Positions 26,078-38,500 of a stretch of DNA of 64,000 nucleotides are shown in pieces. The position numbers were made by a program, and so were the translations under genes. Every line of letters begins with the position of its first letter. Position 1 is the first letter of the stretch. The notes under the pieces are model-generated. The model had not been told where the DNA came from. It worked only from the letters and a program-made list of their open reading frames with translations, and made no database searches. Source of the DNA: Isoetes taiwanensis (taxonomy: Eukaryota > Streptophyta > Lycopodiopsida > Isoetales > Isoetaceae); the NCBI GenBank assembly GCA_021234155.1, contig JAJEKV010000331.1:62001-126000 (forward strand), written 5' to 3'.

Positions 26078-28652
26078 GCACTGTCCGGACACTTGCTTTA
26101 AGTGCTTTAGGTGCTTATTCCTCGATCAAAATTTAGAGTAACGAATTATGAGGTTGTTATTCCAGAAATAGCAATCCTCTTCCGAGGAGGAAGGGATCGA
26201 TGACATGGATTGATTCTTTGGGCGGGGGAATTGATTTCTTAGTTGATTCTACCAGATGGCGGGATTTCTTGGATGGCGGGAATTTGTATCAGTTCTTGCT
26301 ATCATTCTTCAATTCCGGAATAAACTAGTTCATTTCAATTGCAATTCTGACAAATTAGAATTGCAATTCCTTGATCATATCAATTTCATGGCAAGTTCTC
26401 ACGAAAGCATTGATTACGCTAAACGAAGAATTTACTTGGAGCTAGAATCCGGGAGAAAACGAGAATCCGAGAAAAGAGGATTAGAGAATTGAGAAGGAGA
26501 ACATTGCACCTTTAGTACGTGAGAGAAAAGAACGCGTTCTCACGAGTCAAAGAAGACAACGGGGAACTTTCAAAAGAGTTAGAGGATTCTTTTTTCACAT
26601 TGTAAGGAATTGTCTGATGATGATTCAAAAGGAAGAGTAGCGCATGCAGTTTTTAAAAAGGATCAAACATTTACCATGTGTTACTATAGCAGATCCCAAG
26701 GAATTTCATGTGATGAAAGATATGATTTCCAATGTGAGAGAAACCATGCAAGCACAAAATTTCAAAGAAATCTTGATGTACTCCAAGCAAGGAAGACTAC
26801 CCTCCAAATGGCAGCTTCCACGGTTAGAGGGACTAATCGGAGAGCAATTTCAAGGCTTCTTTCAATTCCATGAAAACTGTGAGCCCGGGCATTTAGAAGA
26901 CGAATATGTGCGAGTTTGATGCTGGTCCATGGTCAATGCATGCAAGGAAGAAGAGATTTGATGCACTTTCCCGGAAAGAGATAAGTGTTGTGAGAAGGTT
27001 TTGGCATGAGAATACACGAGTTTCACCTTATAAAAACATGTTAGAAAGCATGTAAGCGAGAGTGGTGAGAAAATTGATCATCAATACATTTGCTAGAAGT
27101 GACATGTGTATTCCTTGAACCATTTATTTGTTATTCTCATGTTTTTTAGTTTCTATATTTCTTACATGGTTTGAAATCTTTTTTTTTTTTTTTTTTTTTT
27201 TTGTTCGGTTGCAACTATACCTTGCTTTTGAAAAGGAACATCCTGATATGAAGATATCCCAGCAGACTTTTGAAAGATTGAAACCAAGCTATATTAGGAG
27301 GCTTCAAGAAAGAGAAACATGTTGTTGCCAATACCATCTGCATCTTGAGTTTGCCATGCAAGCCATAAATAACATGAGGACTGATCCTTATGGTGTACAC
27401 AAAGATTGCAAGTGTAAGTGAGAATTTGTGGTTGGGTCCAACATGTATTGCTAAAGAAAACACAATCAAATCAACTAGTGATTATTGGAGACAAATTGTG
27501 TGCGCTAAGGATGAGAATGATGAATGGCACAAGCATGCATGTCTAATGCAGACCTGTACAAAGTGTGGTTTGAAGAGGCAAGTGTGGTTTCCTTGCAATT
27601 TCCAGTTTTGATTGCCTTGATTTTAACATATTTGATTGCTTTATATAGGCTGCCAACATGCCCCAGAGAGAAGGTTAAGAATAATAAGCAGGATGTTAAT
27701 TGGAAAGTGTTTGAACAGGTAAAAGTAGTTTAGATTTTACTGAGTTGGGTGTGTGTTAGTGTAGAGGTAAATTAAAGCTTTATCCTCTTCTGCAGCAAGA
27801 AGTACAGAACAAGAAAACTAGGGCTGGCAAGAAACCTTCAAAGGTTACAAGATTGGCATACAAATCAGGTTCTCCTTTTGAATTCCATCAGCATGCAACT
27901 AAAACTCTGAAGACATTTGTTCCACATAATTCTGAGCTCATTGGCAAACAAAACAATTCCAGGGCAATGTTTGACAACATTTGCAGATGATACTATTTCT
28001 CTGTGATAGATTTTTGCAGAGAATTATGGATTTAAAATTCAACAAGAAGCTCAATCTCGCTTAATCGGCATACCGATCAGTCTCCATTCTTGTACACATC
28101 ACTTATAGAAGAATGAGAAAATCAGAGGCAGAAGCAAGACAAAAGAAGGAAGAAGATGACAAAGAGATTAAAAAGAAAAATGCTGCAAAAGAGAAAAGAA
28201 AAAACTCATTGAAAGGAATTGTGAAGGAGACTCACTTCTATATCAGTGATGACAAAACTCATGATACTGAGTTTGTCCAGCATTGTCTCCATAATCATGC
28301 AGATTGGCTAAAATCTATGGGAATTAACTATAACAAACATGTTTTTACGGAGTGATGGCTGTTCTTCACAGTTTAAGTCTGCAAGACCATTTTACTTCCT
28401 TGGTAGGTTTCACAAACATCTTCAAAAGGATATTCTCTGGAATTTTTTTGCTAGCTCACATGGAAAAGGTGAGCATGATGGTGCTGGAGCTGTCATCAAG
28501 AGGATTCTAACAAAGGAACAGATGAAATATGATGGAAAGAAATTGCAGAAAGTGTGCAAAGGAGGTGGTTGCATTTCTTAGGTGGTACTTCAACAACAAT
28601 CCCACTGATAATGACATAACAAGGTATACTTTACTGGTTTTCCTCTGCATAC

Positions 28653-28704
28653 TAAGCACTTAAGCACTTAAAGCACTTAAGCACTTAAAGCACTTAAGCA
28701 CTTA
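28653..28704. repeat. AAGCACTTA repeat array inside element 1
   Basis: About six copies of AAGCACTTA, overlapping or spaced by one or two bases, lie in the intron between 28623 and 28892. The reverse complement of the same word (AGTGCTT) clusters just inside both ends of the element. Element 2 has the word in the corresponding intron (46599-46618). Such a word could be a binding site for the element's own protein. This is inference. Confidence 0.7.
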
Positions 28705-29159
28705 GAAATTAAGGGCATGAATATATAAATTGTTTGTGTTTGTGGTTGTTAATGGGCTACTCTATTATGTAAAACATGATATTTCCCAGCCCTAAATCAA
28801 GATTGTCTTCTTTTTTTATTTTTTGATATGGATATTCTTCAATTTGTTTTCAAAGATCGAAAGCACTTACAAAGACTAAGCACTTGTGCAGGTACTTCTG
28901 GGAAATTGATCCCTCAAAAATAGATAGATCTGAGAGATTTGACTGTCACACTTTGAAAGGAACTACACAACTCCATTGCATAAGACCATGTGACAAGGAC
29001 AACACTCTAAAGGTAGCTTATAGACCTCTCTCATGCTTCTGTGAGAATTGTGTTCAATTCAATGGGACTCCCCGCACCTGCTAAGTCACGCATTGGTGGT
29101 TGGGAAACTCTTGAACTAAAACCAAGGAGATTAAAGCAACTAATTCATCAAAGCTAAGG

Positions 29160-32030
29160 GTAGGATTAAGAGAAATCATATCTCTGTGATACGTGGGAAG
29201 GCAATAGCATTGACAATGATTTGCAACTCAAGAATCTTTGCCAAAACTCATTTCTCCGGGATTATGGGGATCGAGGAAAATATTAGTAGGGAGGATATTG
29301 AGAATTTTGTGTGTATCCAGGAAAAAGTTACTGATCTGATGAATGACAGTCTGTCTAGGCCTTTTAGTTATGAGGAAATGCTGAAGGTTCTTCAGGGAAT
29401 GGAAAATGGTAAAACTCCAGGCCCTGATGGCCTTCCAGCTGAATTCTTCAAGAAATCTTGGGAAATTCTGGGTAAGGATATTGTATCCCTTGCTAACGAA
29501 TTTATGATAACTAAGAAGTTGGACTGCAGGATTAACACAAGTCTGATTGCTCTCATCCCAAAGATTGATCTCCCAACTACATTTTCTGATTACAGACCTA
29601 TTTCCCTAACCAATGTGGTTTATAAGTTAATTTCAGGTACCATGGCTGCTCGACTCAAGCCTATCCTTGAAGAGGTCATCAGCAACACTCAAAGTGCCTA
29701 TTTGAGGGGCAGGTACATTCTAGATAATGTTGCTGCTGCTTCTTTAGGAATCTCTTGGGCCAAAGATTCTAATCAGTCAATTGGTCTCCTCAAATTGGAT
29801 ATTACAAAAGCCTTTGACACAGTAAGTTGGGCTTTTCTATGTTGGTGTTGCAAGAAGCTAGGCTTCTCTGATAGGGTCATTTCAGTTTTTCAAGCTATTC
29901 TCAAAGAACTCTAGATCTGGCTGTTTCTCATTAATGGGGAGTGTAGCCCCTTTTTGACATTAAAGGGGGGTTAAGCAAGGATGCCCCTTGCACCCTTCCT
30001 CTTTCTAATTATAATGGAAGGCGAACAGCCACTTCAAGAGAGCCAAGGATTTACATCTGATCAAAGGTCTTAGTCTCCCCCCGTGAGGTTGGAGATATCT
30101 TAAATGTTCACTTTGCAGATGACACTTTTCTCTTTCTTCATTTGGAAGCACAATCCATTCAGCACACCCAAGCTGTTCTAGAAGATTTTGGTAAGTGTTC
30201 GGGATGCAAAATCAACCCTACCAAGACTAAACTTATTTCAAGGCATCAACACGAGGGTGAGCAAGCAGCTACAAATTTCGGTTGTATGTACCTCTCTCCC
30301 ACTACTAAAACTAAAATTTTAGGCATTCCATATGCTATTAGAACTAATGCTGGTGAGCTTTGGGATGACTTACTTGATAAATTCTACAAAAAAGTGGACT
30401 CCCTTAATTCCAAATTTCTTTCTAAAAATGGGAGAGCCATTTTGGCAAATTCAGTCATCTCCTCCTCTCAGGTTTACCAATCTTCCATTATGGTGGCACC
30501 CAAGAAGGTTCTAACTAAAATGCAAGGGATTATTGGCAGATTCATTGCAGGAGGGACAAGCAGAAGATGCTGGATTCCTATCTCTATGGAAGAATGTTGC
30601 AAGCACAAGAAGATGGGAGGTCTGGGAGTTATTAATATTGAGAAACAGGCTACTGCACTGGCTGCTAAGTATTTTTATAGAGCTTGCAATAATCAAATCA
30701 ATCACCCTGTGAGCACACTAATCTCCCACTATATCAGTAAATGCCACCCCTTTGGTTGGAGGAATCTCAAGATGCAGCTGCCCCATAGCATCTACTTTGA
30801 ATTTACCATTCCCACTACATTACCTCTGATTATCAAGAAGTGGATTAGGGCATGGCAGAAGGTAAAGGGTATGTATACATGGAAAGAAGGCCTTTCCCAA
30901 GACCAACCAATTTTTCTCGAGTCCCTCTCTCATTTTGGATGACCCTAACACCAATCGGCTACTAATTTCCCTACTCTAGCCAAGCAATGGACCAACAATG
31001 GAATTACTTATATAAGAGATATTATGATGATTTTGTCTATCGTGATTCCAAAGATAGCAAATCTAGGAGATGATTCCAAGCAAATTGCTCAATAGTATCA
31101 CCCAAAGGTTGACAAAAGAGAGAGTCCGGCATGATATCTGATGTCCTTTGGCATATCAATGGCTTTCGTGGATATAGAGTAAACCCCGCATACATGTACC
31201 TTAATAGGGACCAAGAAAGCTCTATCCATAGAAAATGGAATATCGATCCGCACAGGCTTCTAAGAACTTGAAATACATGTGGAAAAGCCCAATTCATCCA
31301 AAGATTAAGGCCTTTATGTGGCAGCTTTGGCATAAAGCTTTGGCCAATAACGTAAAAAAAAAGGTGGAGGCTGAATATGTCTGGATTCTAATATATGTGT
31401 CGATGCATGCGTGACCGTGAAGATGAAGAACACCTTTTTAAAAAACCGCTATGGGCGAATGGACCTTGGAGCTTGCGTAAACAGGACTTAATATTCTGGA
31501 TGGCCAATATGCAAATAGACGAGATCCTTTTCCCCCGAGAACCCAAAGTGGAATGGAGGAGATACATTCTTCTTTGGAGAATGTGGAAAGGAAGGAATAC
31601 CCCGATATTCAATGAAGAAATAATCCGCCTAATGCTATCATTAAGCAAGCCCAATATGACATAAATTGGGTTGTGGAAATCTTTGGTAATCATTACTAAG
31701 GTTCTTATGTTAGTTTTTGTCTTGTGTGCAGGAAATACACTTATCATGTTCAAAAAGATCGAGGTGGAGGAGAATGAATCTCCATGCTAATGCACATGGC
31801 ATTTGAAACAATTTGGGGTTGAAATACCCAACGAGCATGGAGACAATTGCCAATGCAATCGTGTGCTTGCACCGCTTATCCGGACGAGAGGAGAAACATT
31901 CCGTGGTAACGCCAAGGATAAGAAGGACAGATTCAATCCGGGAATGGCCCATAAGTGCAAATGCCCCTACCACTGCTCATAGTTGCCAACAAAGGCATGG
32001 GGAGAAAGGACCATTTAAAAAGATGCTAAT
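29160..32030 (+). mobile_element. 5'-truncated L1-like LINE inserted in element 1
   Basis: The sequence departs from the element 2 alignment near 29155 and rejoins it near 32040. Reverse-transcriptase motifs are clear: TPGPDGLPAEFFKKSW (29415), ALIPKI...DYRPISLTNVVYKLI (29550-29630), KLDITKAFDTVSWAF (29795-29840) and FADDTFLFL (30115). A zf-RVT-like C-terminal part with EEHLFKKPLW and WRMWKGRN follows (31395-31610). Stops and shifts at 29912, about 30060 and after 30940 inactivate it. Upstream endonuclease sequence is missing. The exact ends and any target duplication are not visible to me. Confidence 0.8.
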
Positions 32031-32819
32031 AAAGCATCGATGAAGACTTGCTATGGATAGAAGTAGAAGATGAACATGAAGAAGAGGAAGATGAGGAAGA
32101 CTATGACATAGCTAGTTCTATGGTAGAGGTTGGAGATAATTTTGTGTCAATGCGAGAGGAAGGTAATGAAGAGGGGTTGATTTTTTATGTATTGAAGTGC
32201 ACGTAAGCAAAGAACACTTTGCTTGAGGATTATGTGGATGGATGGGGAAATGTATTTTGAGTTGAATCATTATTGTCTCGGGGATATTACTATAAACAGG
32301 TGGGTGGTCTCAAATTTGAGCTCTTGGATGACCCAACTGTGGCTAGTGTGTATAGCCACCTTGTAAGATTAGCTAACTTTGAAATGATTGCAGATGAAGA
32401 GGATGGTATGTTGTATACTATGGTGAAGACACTTGCCAACAGATTATATGTAGCCTCCCAAACTCAAATTTTAAATTCTATGGTCAAACTCAAAACTTAA
32501 ATATCGTTCATATGGTATTGACTCAATTATTATTCATAGTTTGACTATTAAAGCAAAAGCACTCACACAAAAACATCAATGCAATTGTAACCTGAAAGTC
32601 ATGTATTTATGTTTCTGTATTACATCAAAATTGTGGCATATCTCACCAGTATAACATGTACAAAATTGTGGCATGTCCGCCTCGAAGTTATATATAAGTC
32701 TTCACTATTTCAATATACAACCTCAGAACCTGCATGAATCTGGTCTCATCTTAACCTCGATTCGAATCAATCTCGCATTCTATCCGTGTGTCTGAAGTAT
32801 GAAAGGTCTCCTTAACCAT

Positions 32820-35364
32820 TGTAGCTGACCTTTGCAATATTGTTTTACCATTTCAGTGGTTTCCTTTCCCAATTCAAACTCCGACATTGTTTCTAAATTA
32901 CGAGAGCATCCTGTGTGTAATCTTGATCCGCCTACAATGATCCTTTAGAATGTTAGAGAAATCATCAACCATTGCCACATCCTTAAGTCTTGGCAGGAAT
33001 TGGTCCAATACATAATCATCCGTGATCCAAATTAAAGCCCGGAATCAAAAGAGATGTGAAAGGTGGAGAGGCAAATGTTTTATGAATGCTATCATCCAAC
33101 AATATGCAATTGCCCTCATATTGTGGGTATTCACTAAAAAACCTGCAGATAAAGGTTTTAAGTACAATGGTTTTCAGATCGGATGGGCCACTTGAAAGGC
33201 ATCTCTAAGCAATGGGTCCGATCCCAAATAAATACAAAATCATGCCTAATAACTGGTGCTATGACATCCACAACTTCATTTACATTAACCTTGTTCATGG
33301 ATGACCAAATTGCTATGTCAAAGTGTGCCATTCTTTCCCTGCAAGAAATTCTGCGTGCATGAGGCCTTAAAACAACCAATTTCTTGCTTGTTTTTGTAAT
33401 CCACAATCTGCTGTCCACACGTACAGGATTGTTCCTACTGTATGTACTCACTAGAACACCATTCACATCTAAAATAAGAAGTTTCCTCTTCAAAGAGGAC
33501 TTTGCTGTACACCTATCATTCAAAAAATAAAAAGTAAACACCAACTCAAGCACAAACACAAACAGAAATTTAAAATACTAAATTAATAATAACCTGTCAA
33601 CATTTTGATCAACCATTTGTTCAACATTTTGGTCTTGAAATACAATTGTACCTGAACATTCAAACATCTATAGTTAAATCAAAGATTTTATAGACAAATC
33701 TGAATTGCCTCTTAAAACCTCCATAATTGCATTCATTTTGGTACCTGTGTCTTCCTTTTCTAGTACTTCCTTTTCTGGCCCTTCCTTTTCTGTTTCTGCC
33801 TTTTCTAGTTCTTCATTTGCTGTAATTGTTTCAACCTCAACTTCTTTTACAGATTCCAGCTCATTTGCCAATGCCCTCCTTCTAAAATTGTACTTCCTGC
33901 CTTCTTGACCTGTGTTCTTTGCCTTTTTAATGTTTTTTCCCTTCTTTGTTGCAACCTCTCCATCTTTCCTTTTCCTTTTGTTGGCTGCTTTCTTCTCTTT
34001 CGAAGGGGTAATTTGTACATCCTTACTACATCCTACACCATCCTGTTCAACAACAGTTTCATCCTGCTCACTTGCATATCCTTCAGTGGATGCTTTTCTA
34101 GCCCTTTGCCTTAACTGCTTTTTAGGACTACACAATGCATCTTTCAGCACTTTTTCAATTCCAGAAGGTGGCACATAGTCTTCAGTAGCAGAAGAGGACC
34201 TACCAATTGAATCAAGTTGATTTGTAGGTATATCTACTGTAGGCATATCAACTATTTTATTTACTTCTGCTGCTGTCACATGCATGCCAAGCTCAAGAAA
34301 TAAATCTGGATGAATTACACCCCCACATACCTTGCATTTACCTTCCTTCAACAAGGCTGCACAAGCCACATGGTACTCATGATCACAACTTAAAATCAAA
34401 GACAATTTGTACCTATCATGAAAAAGTAGGCCACGCTAAAGAAGCACCAAAGTTGCGTGATTCCCGGTAGTCTTCTGATAGTGTTGATGCTGAATGGATT
34501 AAAACTTATATTCTTCAATTCTCGTAAGATTACAAAGATTAGCTCGAGTTACGAAATTCGGCCTCTTTCTCTTTGATCTCACATTCCAAGGTATTCTTCC
34601 TCGAGCTGCTCCCTTCTGTATCTGGAGACTTGAAAAGGTTTTTAACTCGGTTACAGTAATATGTCTCCATTTGTAGTGTCATCTCCAATTCCTTCCTCGG
34701 ATCGAGGAATCCTCCCCTTAACTTCAGATATTGTGGTCTTCAAAGCCTCAACTTTCTTCATGCTCTCTTCAAGTTCCACTTTGAATTTTTCATTAGACTT
34801 AGCCTCTGCTGCTCTAAACTAACCTCAATTTCATGCACCTCTTCTAACATGCTTGCCCTTTCATTGTCAAGCTTATTTACTGACTTCCTTAATCAATTCA
34901 AAGTTCTCTTTTAAAGCAGAGTGGTCTAATTTTGAACTTTCTAAGCAAGTAACTTTGCTAGAAGTGGCAACTTGGACATCCTTTCCTCTACTAGACCTGC
35001 AATTTCTATACTTCATAACTTGAGCCCCAAAAGAGGCCCAATTGATCTTGTGCTTTGCAGGGTTTGAAATGGCAGTATCACAATTTTCCCATGCAAAAGC
35101 ATAAGCCACCTGCTTTCTCACTTCATTGTTTGGCATAGTTTCCTTCTGATATAATTTTTTCAACAATCTGTCCAATTTTTCTCGGAACCGAGGCTGGATC
35201 ATGGAAACTTTCATCTTATTGCTTGGGCCTTCTTGCCAAACCGAGGCCCATTGTGCATCTGTTACATTATCTTCCAACCATTTTACTTTCAAAGCAGGCT
35301 GCAATCCTTCACCAGAAAGTCCATGAATGTCTATGAAATCTTGCTCGGTCACCGCTTCGGCCAT
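32820..35364 (-). pseudogene. RING-like finger plus HAD phosphatase-like gene of element 1
   Basis: This is the convergent second gene of the element. It starts at the ATG ending at 35364, 188 bp inside the right terminal repeat. The first 163 codons (35364-34873) hold the block NNEVRKQVAYAFAWENC that is shared with element 2. A Glu/Lys-rich probable coiled coil follows with shifts (34870-34640). A finger segment CDHEYHVACAALLKEGKCKVC is at about 34387-34325; the upstream Cys pair seen in element 2 appears damaged. After that come a lysine-rich basic stretch (34010-33900) and an acidic repeat-like tail. The HAD part begins KLLILDVNGVLV (about 33485), continues through VVLRPHAR and IAIWSSMNKVNV, and after an intron ends with CILLDDSIHKTF (about 33105). 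This layout resembles FCP/SCP-type phosphatase folds. The Asn in DxNGxL replaces the usual second Asp, so activity is doubtful. At least four shifts break it. Confidence 0.7.
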
Positions 35365-35551
35365 TGTAAATTGAACGGATCAAAGGATTGTGTGACGGAA
35401 TTGGTGATCAAGGAAGAGGATTCGGAAACAGGGGATTCGAAATTGGGGCAGAATAAAGAAAGGGCGCGCGGGAAACGAGGCAAATGATGTCCTCTGAAAA
35501 AAAACTGACTGCTCGAATTTAGGTGCTTTAAGTGCTTGGTGCTTTCGCGCA

Positions 35552-35581
35552 TTTTGGGGTACCACTATCAAATTTACACCC
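35552..35581 (-). repeat. Right terminal inverted repeat of element 1
   Basis: It is the reverse complement of 26048-26077 without a mismatch. Inside it, 35521-35550 carries the GTGCTT words (gtgctttaagtgcttggtgc). The AAAA flank at 35582-35585 matches the left flank. Confidence 0.95.
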
Positions 35582-35585
35582 AAAA

Positions 35586-38500
35586 TGACATAAGAGGCTA
35601 TTCTGCATGCCAAATTCTTGATATCCATATTAGAAAGTGGTGACTACTTCTTTGGAGTGCAGACAGTGTCATTTGCAATGCCACTTTTTGCAATGCAAGA
35701 TGCTTGCAGGGACAGTAAAAAGGATATTCACTACAGCATTAGCTTTGGTTAGAAACAAAACTGTACTTATTTCACACTATAGCTGATCTTTTCGTAAATA
35801 TAATATTATGTCTCAGAACCTGTGATTATGCAGGCACGTGTGTTGTTAGTTGCACATGTGATTATGCATGCACGTGTTGTCATTTTAATGCTTAGGCTAA
35901 TTGTCTACACCATTCAATTTGTTTGCAAGCACAAGTTTACAAGCTGGCTTTGAAGGAAAGTAGAATACAAAAAGGCAGTTGGTCCATTCCAGAGAGATGC
36001 GAAATGACCTACGGATGGGGATTCCTGTATTTTGAATGGCGCACTTAGAACTCGAAACATGTCTTGCAGGGTTTTTCCCAGGATAAGCCATTTGAAAACT
36101 TTATGGATTGTGGCTTCTAGATGAAATATTTGTAGTTGAAATGTGATTTTCAGGAACTTCTATTTTTCAAATGCAATGTCTAGATTAAAGAATCAAGACT
36201 TGCTTTCTGCTCTAAATTGCAGTTATTAATGAGCAAAAATAGGCTCTATTCAATAAAAATTTAGTCTCAAATATCGCTTTAGGGATGGGATGATTGAAGT
36301 GGTTTGGCAGTCATTATTGATCCATTAAACCATAATGGCATTGCCCTTATAGAATTAATAATGGATTACATATTTGCAACTCAATTTAAACAATCACAAT
36401 GTTGTTGCATAGCTTTTCCCAAGCAAATCCCAACATTACGTTATATTTTCTCCCATGCACTTAGCAAGAATATGCAAACCATGACCTTGCATTACCATAT
36501 CAGTGCTCTTTTAGCATAAAGTCTTGAAAGTATCTTGACAATAGCACCATTGATATCATAAACATAAGCTATGAGAGCATTTTTTCGCCTATTCACAAGT
36601 CCAACATAAACCTGCATTGTTTTGTAAATAGGTTGCTAAAATATAGAATCCTGTGTATACGACCCTCTCAAGAATGTCAAATTGACAAATTTGTCTTCTA
36701 TATATGCATTGAATAGCCGTCCTTATCTATTTGAGATCTTTTACTTAGGAATAATTTATCCTTAATTGGATTCACACGAGAGAATTACAGTCATTCTCAA
36801 ATTTCTATGGTCGAACCATTAAAAAAAAAAAAAAAAGTTGCAAAACCTACTTCACACACAACTGCCACCCTCATTGGATTCTATTTCGTGACCGCCTCTA
36901 CTCCATCTAGGGTAACCATTCTACTATGCTTTCTATTCAATAAGAGTCAAGATTATGAAAGCAAACATCTAATGTTCATTTTTGTAATGAAGACTTCCGG
37001 CTGCCGCCTACATTCGACATCTCCTTCTACGCTTTCGTCAGACTTAAGGTTAGTCTCCAAACTCTGTAAGGGATATATAAACTCCAATGATAACAGAGAT
37101 TAAGAAGATTGATCAACAAATGTCTCAAATTCACAAAATGCCATACATGCAATTTGTCGAGGTTCTTGCTAGACACCTTTGTTTTTATTCCTTCAAAATT
37201 CGGATCCAAAGAGATAGTTTACAACAACTATTTCTTCCTTTCTCATTGATGTTTGTAGGAAAGAAATAATGGCTGCAGATGTCAACATAGAAAGTCTGCT
37301 CAAACAACTACTAATGTTTCTCATGCCTCAACCGCCTTGGTATAACCACATTTAAAGCCCACCAATGGTGGGCAATTTTCTATAGGTCTTAACTTATGCC
37401 AAAGAAGCGGGCACTATACTAGTTCCCAATGATGTCAAATTCAGGTAATCGCTCAATAGCCCTCAGATATGACTTCCTTTCTATCATCAGAATCCAAATT
37501 CAAGCATACCTCATTGATGAAATCCACAATAACCTTGGAAAGCTTTTGTTTCTTCCTAGTGTCAATCCTTCCGTGGTATTGTCTGATTGACGGCCAAACT
37601 TTTTAGAATCCCTTTTCTTCTTCCTTTGCAATTTCTTTTTGGCAGCCAATATTCTTCTACATACAGTGTTAGGAGAGATACAATTGCGACCTTGCTGCAA
37701 ATACTGCTTGTTGCACAGGTCCCAGTAATTTTATCATTCAAAATTGGAGATGATATTACCTGAGATGCCTTTGAGTCTGCATATCATTGGGAATGCCATC
37801 GTCTGCATCGAATGGAATGTTGGATGTGAAATCCTAAAGCATAAGCAAGCTCACCTAGATCTTGGCCTCCAAACCGAGATATAAATTCACCGCATGGAGG
37901 GAAACAAAATCCATTGAATTGAGGCCAAGAGCTCGAATTTTCCTAAACAAAGAAATTTTCCATCCAGATTTTGAAAATGATTTGGAGCTGGTAGAATCCA
38001 TCAAAAGTTTAGGGAACCATCCCACAGAATCGGATCGATGACATGGCCAACAAACTTGCTAATTGGGAGATTTTGGTTTCGTGCTCTCTGAACAAAAAGA
38101 GTCGTCATAATTTTCTTGACGGGTTAAAATTTTCATTGAACTCAAACAATGCATCCATAAAGCACTATATGTCCAGGACATGAAAATTGCTCCCCAACTC
38201 CACACTTCAATCCATGGAGAGAGCAGGACCTATTGAGCTGCACCCATGGTCCTTTCCTGTAGGAGCCACTTTTATAGAGCAGTTCTCATTTAGCTGTTGT
38301 GGCCAAGGCTTTGGCAAATCTGGTTTGGTGCTGTTGGCTCCTTGCTGAGATGCTTATTGCCCGTTTTACTTGTCTTATCTTGTCTATGAAAAACAGAATT
38401 GCATATGGGAGATAAGTTACGTTTTAAGCAAATTTCTATTATTTCATTCTTACACACACTCATTGTATGTACTAGTAGGTATTTTGGATTTATGTGCGAG

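Larger units (their letters stand above)
26590..32500 (+). pseudogene. DDE-type transposase-like gene of element 1, frameshifted and LINE-interrupted
   Basis: This would be the element's transposase, cutting and joining its ends in the nucleus. Exons supported by comparison with element 2 are the N-terminal pieces within 26610-27060, then about 27208-27576, 27649-27718, 27796-28623, and 28892 onward, resuming after the LINE at about 32040-32500. The 27208 exon holds Cys/His-rich patches (CCCQYH, HACLMQTCTKCGL). The 27796 exon holds a basic linker, then HFYISDDKTHD, the motif SDGCSSQFK just after a frameshift, LWNFFASSHGKGEHDG and IKR. These are the candidate D, D and E blocks of an RNase H-like fold. 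VAYRPLSCF follows at 29010. The C-terminal block (YYKQVGGLKFELL...YSHLV) lies at 32280-32380. The intron after 27576 would use a GC donor. Breaks occur in the N-terminal part, near 27420, 27985 and 28340, and at the C-terminus. Confidence 0.8.
26048..35581. mobile_element. Large two-gene DNA transposon, element 1
   Basis: The ends are perfect 30-bp inverted repeats at 26048-26077 and 35552-35581, beginning GGGTGTAAATTTGATAGTGG. Both flanks read AAAA (26044-26047 and 35582-35585), consistent with a 4-bp target duplication. Inside the ends are clusters of AGTGCTT/AAGCACTT. The plus-strand left half encodes a transposase-like protein and the minus-strand right half a RING/HAD-phosphatase-like protein, convergent. 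A 2.9-kb LINE interrupts the transposase gene, so the element proper is about 6.7 kb. Reading-frame breaks suggest it is no longer active. A 4-bp target duplication is known for the Sola superfamily, but I cannot confirm that placement from sequence alone. Confidence 0.9.

Noticed and set aside
28653-28704. Regular short repeats resembling a CRISPR array
   Set aside because: The units are 9-10 bp without spacers and match the element's own subterminal word; the host is eukaryotic.
33705-34178. Ser/Phe-rich plus-strand frames opposite the phosphatase-like gene
   Set aside because: They are antisense shadows of the Glu/Lys-rich basic and acidic stretches of the minus-strand gene.
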